DNA from: JAURDE01 sp965365285
Lineage (GTDB): Bacteria; Bdellovibrionota; Bacteriovoracia; Bacteriovoracales; Bacteriovoracaceae
DNA: 64,000 nt
NCBI GenBank assembly: GCA_965365285.1
Contig: CBDUBC010000005.1
Location: 4,282-68,281, forward strand
Direction of reading: 5' to 3'
Shown: positions 62,643 through 64,000 of the stretch, one piece after another
How positions within the stretch are numbered: the first letter of the stretch is position 1
Layout of the letters: the number at the start of each line of letters is the position of its first letter
Program-made: the position numbers and the translations under genes
Notes under the pieces: model-generated
Told to the model about the DNA's origin: nothing
Databases searched by the model: none
What the model saw: the letters and a program-made list of their open reading frames with translations, nothing else

Positions 62643-62660
62643 CCCCCATTGAAAAGAGGG
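62643..62660 (-). terminator. Possible terminator of the PAS kinase gene
   Basis: On the minus strand CCCTC, an 8-base loop and GGGGG, followed by TTTATTTG, starting 16 bases after the kinase stop. A short 5-bp stem including one G-U pair, so weak. Confidence 0.35.
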
Positions 62661-62676
62661 CTGTAAGTATCTGTAA

Positions 62677-63795
62677 TTACTTGATTGGCCTTAGTGTAAT
62701 GTGGAAAGTCGTTCCCTCTCCTTCTTTAGAGGTGATTTTATAAACTGAGTTAATTTTTTTAATGAAATCCAGAATAAGGAATAATCCAATTCCACTCCCC
62801 GTTTCGCCCTCGGTTCCGCTACCGCTTTTTACAATATTTCCTTGATTTATTTTTTGGACGAGCTCTTCACTCATCCCAATCCCATGATCAGCGATAATTA
62901 GATCGAGCTCGTTACTGTCACCTTTTAATTCGACACTAATAGAAGTCCCTGGGGATGAAAATTTAATCGAGTTAATGAGAAGGTTTCTAATAATAGAGGC
63001 TAACAGCGAAGGGTTTGTATTAAATTTTTCCTTATATTTAATATCCATAAGGATACTAACTTTTTTAGATTGCATAATTTTATGCACATAACTTACTACT
63101 TGCTCGATGATGCTCTCAATATGGACACCGCCTTTTTCCATAACATTGCCAACGATCTTACTTTTTGTCATGGAAAGGAGTCCCTCTACCATGCTAAGAG
63201 TTCCATTTGATAAATGATCAAGAGTATCTACCACTTCCTCTAATTTTTCGTATTCTTTTGACTTAATTAATATTTTCATCATTTCACAATAAGAAATGAT
63301 AGTTGCCATAGGTGATCTCAAATCATGACTAATCATGGAGTAAATTTTATCATTTAGGTTGAGGATATTTTTTAGCTCTTCATTCAGAACATTAAGATTT
63401 TGATTTCTATTAATTAATTCCGTTGAATCAAGAAAAGTTACGAAAACTCCCTTTAATTGATCTCCTCTCATTATAGGTACTGCCCTAGCAGTACACCATT
63501 TTAGCTCATTGTTAGGGGATCTGAATCCAATTAATCTATTTTCATATTCTTTTTTATGAGTAAGAACATATCCGACAGGAAACTCTTCAACGGGTAAAGG
63601 CATTACGTTCTCATCCAAAAGCTCCCAATTTGCGAGATGCTTTTTATTAGAAATAATTTGCTCTGGTGTGTAACCAAAAAAATTAGCACCAAAACGATTT
63701 ATATTAATAATGTCACCTTTTTCATCATGAATGACAGAAGCACAAACCATAGATTCAAAGATCTCATTTAAATGGGATAGAAACTCTCTCATAAG
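62677..63795 (-). CDS. PAS-domain sensor histidine kinase
   Basis: Soluble kinase (372 aa from this start): PAS domain (about 1-125; INRFGANFFGYTPEQI, then PVEEFPVGYVL), HisKA with MISHDLRSPMATII, N-box IIRNLLINSIKFSS, G1 ADHGIGMS, and G2 GETGSGIGLFL; all intact. Start ATG 63795 (MREFLSHLNEIF) is preferred for the TTGGAC upstream; ATG 63843 has no SD and adds 16 residues. No receiver partner is adjacent on this strand. It is between tRNA-Ser and ffs. Confidence 0.9.
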   Translation of the reverse strand, partial: LMREFLSHLNEIFESMVCASVIHDEKGDIININRFGANFFGYTPEQIISNKKHLANWELLDENVMPLPVEEFPVGYVLTHKKEYENRLIGFRSPNNELKWCTARAVPIMRGDQLKGVFVTFLDSTELINRNQNLNVLNEELKNILNLNDKIYSMISHDLRSPMATIISYCEMMKILIKSKEYEKLEEVVDTLDHLSNGTLSMVEGLLSMTKSKIVGNVMEKGGVHIESIIEQVVSYVHKIMQSKKVSILMDIKYKEKFNTNPSLLASIIRNLLINSIKFSSPGTSISVELKGDSNELDLIIADHGIGMSEELVQKINQGNIVKSGSGTEGETGSGIGLFLILDFIKKINSVYKITSKEGEGTTFHITLRPIK

Positions 63796-63901
63796 CTGTC
63801 CAAAATTTAATGTATAGCTTAATAATATCGGCCTCTTTAGCATTATGAAAGTTGGTAAATATCAGTATTTAATTTTGGTATAATAATCAAGGAATTATAA
63901 A

Positions 63902-63989
63902 TGGCGGAGAGCAAGGGATTCGAACCCTCGATAGGTTGCCCTATACACGCTTTCCAAGCGTGCGCCTTCGACCACTCGGCCAACTCTCC
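63902..63989 (-). tRNA. tRNA-Ser (GGA)
   Basis: Minus-strand class II tRNA, 88 nt including an encoded CCA (63902-63904). Acceptor GGAGAGU pairs with GCUCUCC, discriminator G, anticodon loop CTTGGAAAG gives anticodon GGA (reads UCC/UCU), a long variable arm (about TATAGGGCAACCTATCG) and a T arm with GGTTCGAATCC. All expected serine features are present. Confidence 0.97.
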
Positions 63990-64000
63990 AAGAAGCTCAA

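Noticed and set aside
1..64000. CRISPR arrays, insertion sequences, prophage or integron features
   Set aside because: No regularly spaced repeats, transposase, integrase or phage structural genes were seen; the region looks like core chromosome.

Overview
This is a compact, AT-rich, almost fully coding stretch of a Gram-negative, flagellated bacterial chromosome. The gene set (complete chemotaxis locus, flagellin with a sigma-28 promoter, MglA/MglB polarity pair, RNase J in a Gram-negative, rearranged division/wall cluster, PilZ protein, LPS heptose gene) and the low GC content best fit the Bdellovibrionota, probably a Bacteriovorax/Halobacteriovorax-type predator. That placement is an inference from gene content only.

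Layout. 1-5514 (minus): partial signal peptidase I, a small penicillin-binding protein, rlmE, a PspF-like sigma-54 activator, an inositol-monophosphatase-family gene and an unrecognised membrane protein. 5678-15410 (plus): a flagellar operon (fliD, fliS, a fliT-like gene) running into a truncated Maf-like gene, two GT9 glycosyltransferases, a histidine kinase, a receiver protein and NAD kinase. 15395-22705 (minus): LpxH-like phosphoesterase, PilZ protein, flagellin, heptose adenylyltransferase rfaE2, RDD membrane protein, rsmE, prmA and a peptide-type binding protein. 22756-24688 (plus): RNase J and a B-box-like zinc protein. 24685-41713 (minus): the division and cell-wall cluster mtnP-rsmH-ftsL-ftsI-murE-murF-mraY-murD-(plus-strand lipoprotein)-ftsW-murC-murB-ftsQ-ftsA-ftsZ. 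41787-44203 (plus): M14 carboxypeptidase and an alpha/beta hydrolase. 44193-48002 (minus): mglA, mglB, recR, ybaB/ebfC, dnaX. 48184-61849 (plus): a chemotaxis/signalling operon. 61854-63989 (minus): a CheA-P4-like protein, SRP RNA, a PAS histidine kinase and tRNA-Ser(GGA).

The most unusual region is the signalling operon. Around ordinary cheA, cheW and a receptor it has a kinase-like protein that keeps the phospho-acceptor His but has lost its ATPase motifs, a second that keeps the ATPase motifs but has lost the His, a hybrid kinase sharing its sensor domain with the chemoreceptor, a CheR fused to a receiver and to a CheB domain with no catalytic residues, and a CheB with a CheD-like N-terminus. 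A free CheA-P4-like protein faces it across 4 bases. Other notable signals are an A9 slippery run in dnaX at the codon position where E. coli makes the short gamma subunit, a MurD whose P-loop Lys is Arg, FtsI with KTS instead of KTG, three DnaA-box-like direct repeats in one intergenic gap, and convergent gene pairs that all overlap or lie within 4 bases.

All domain calls come from motif reading by eye; no database search or alignment program was run.
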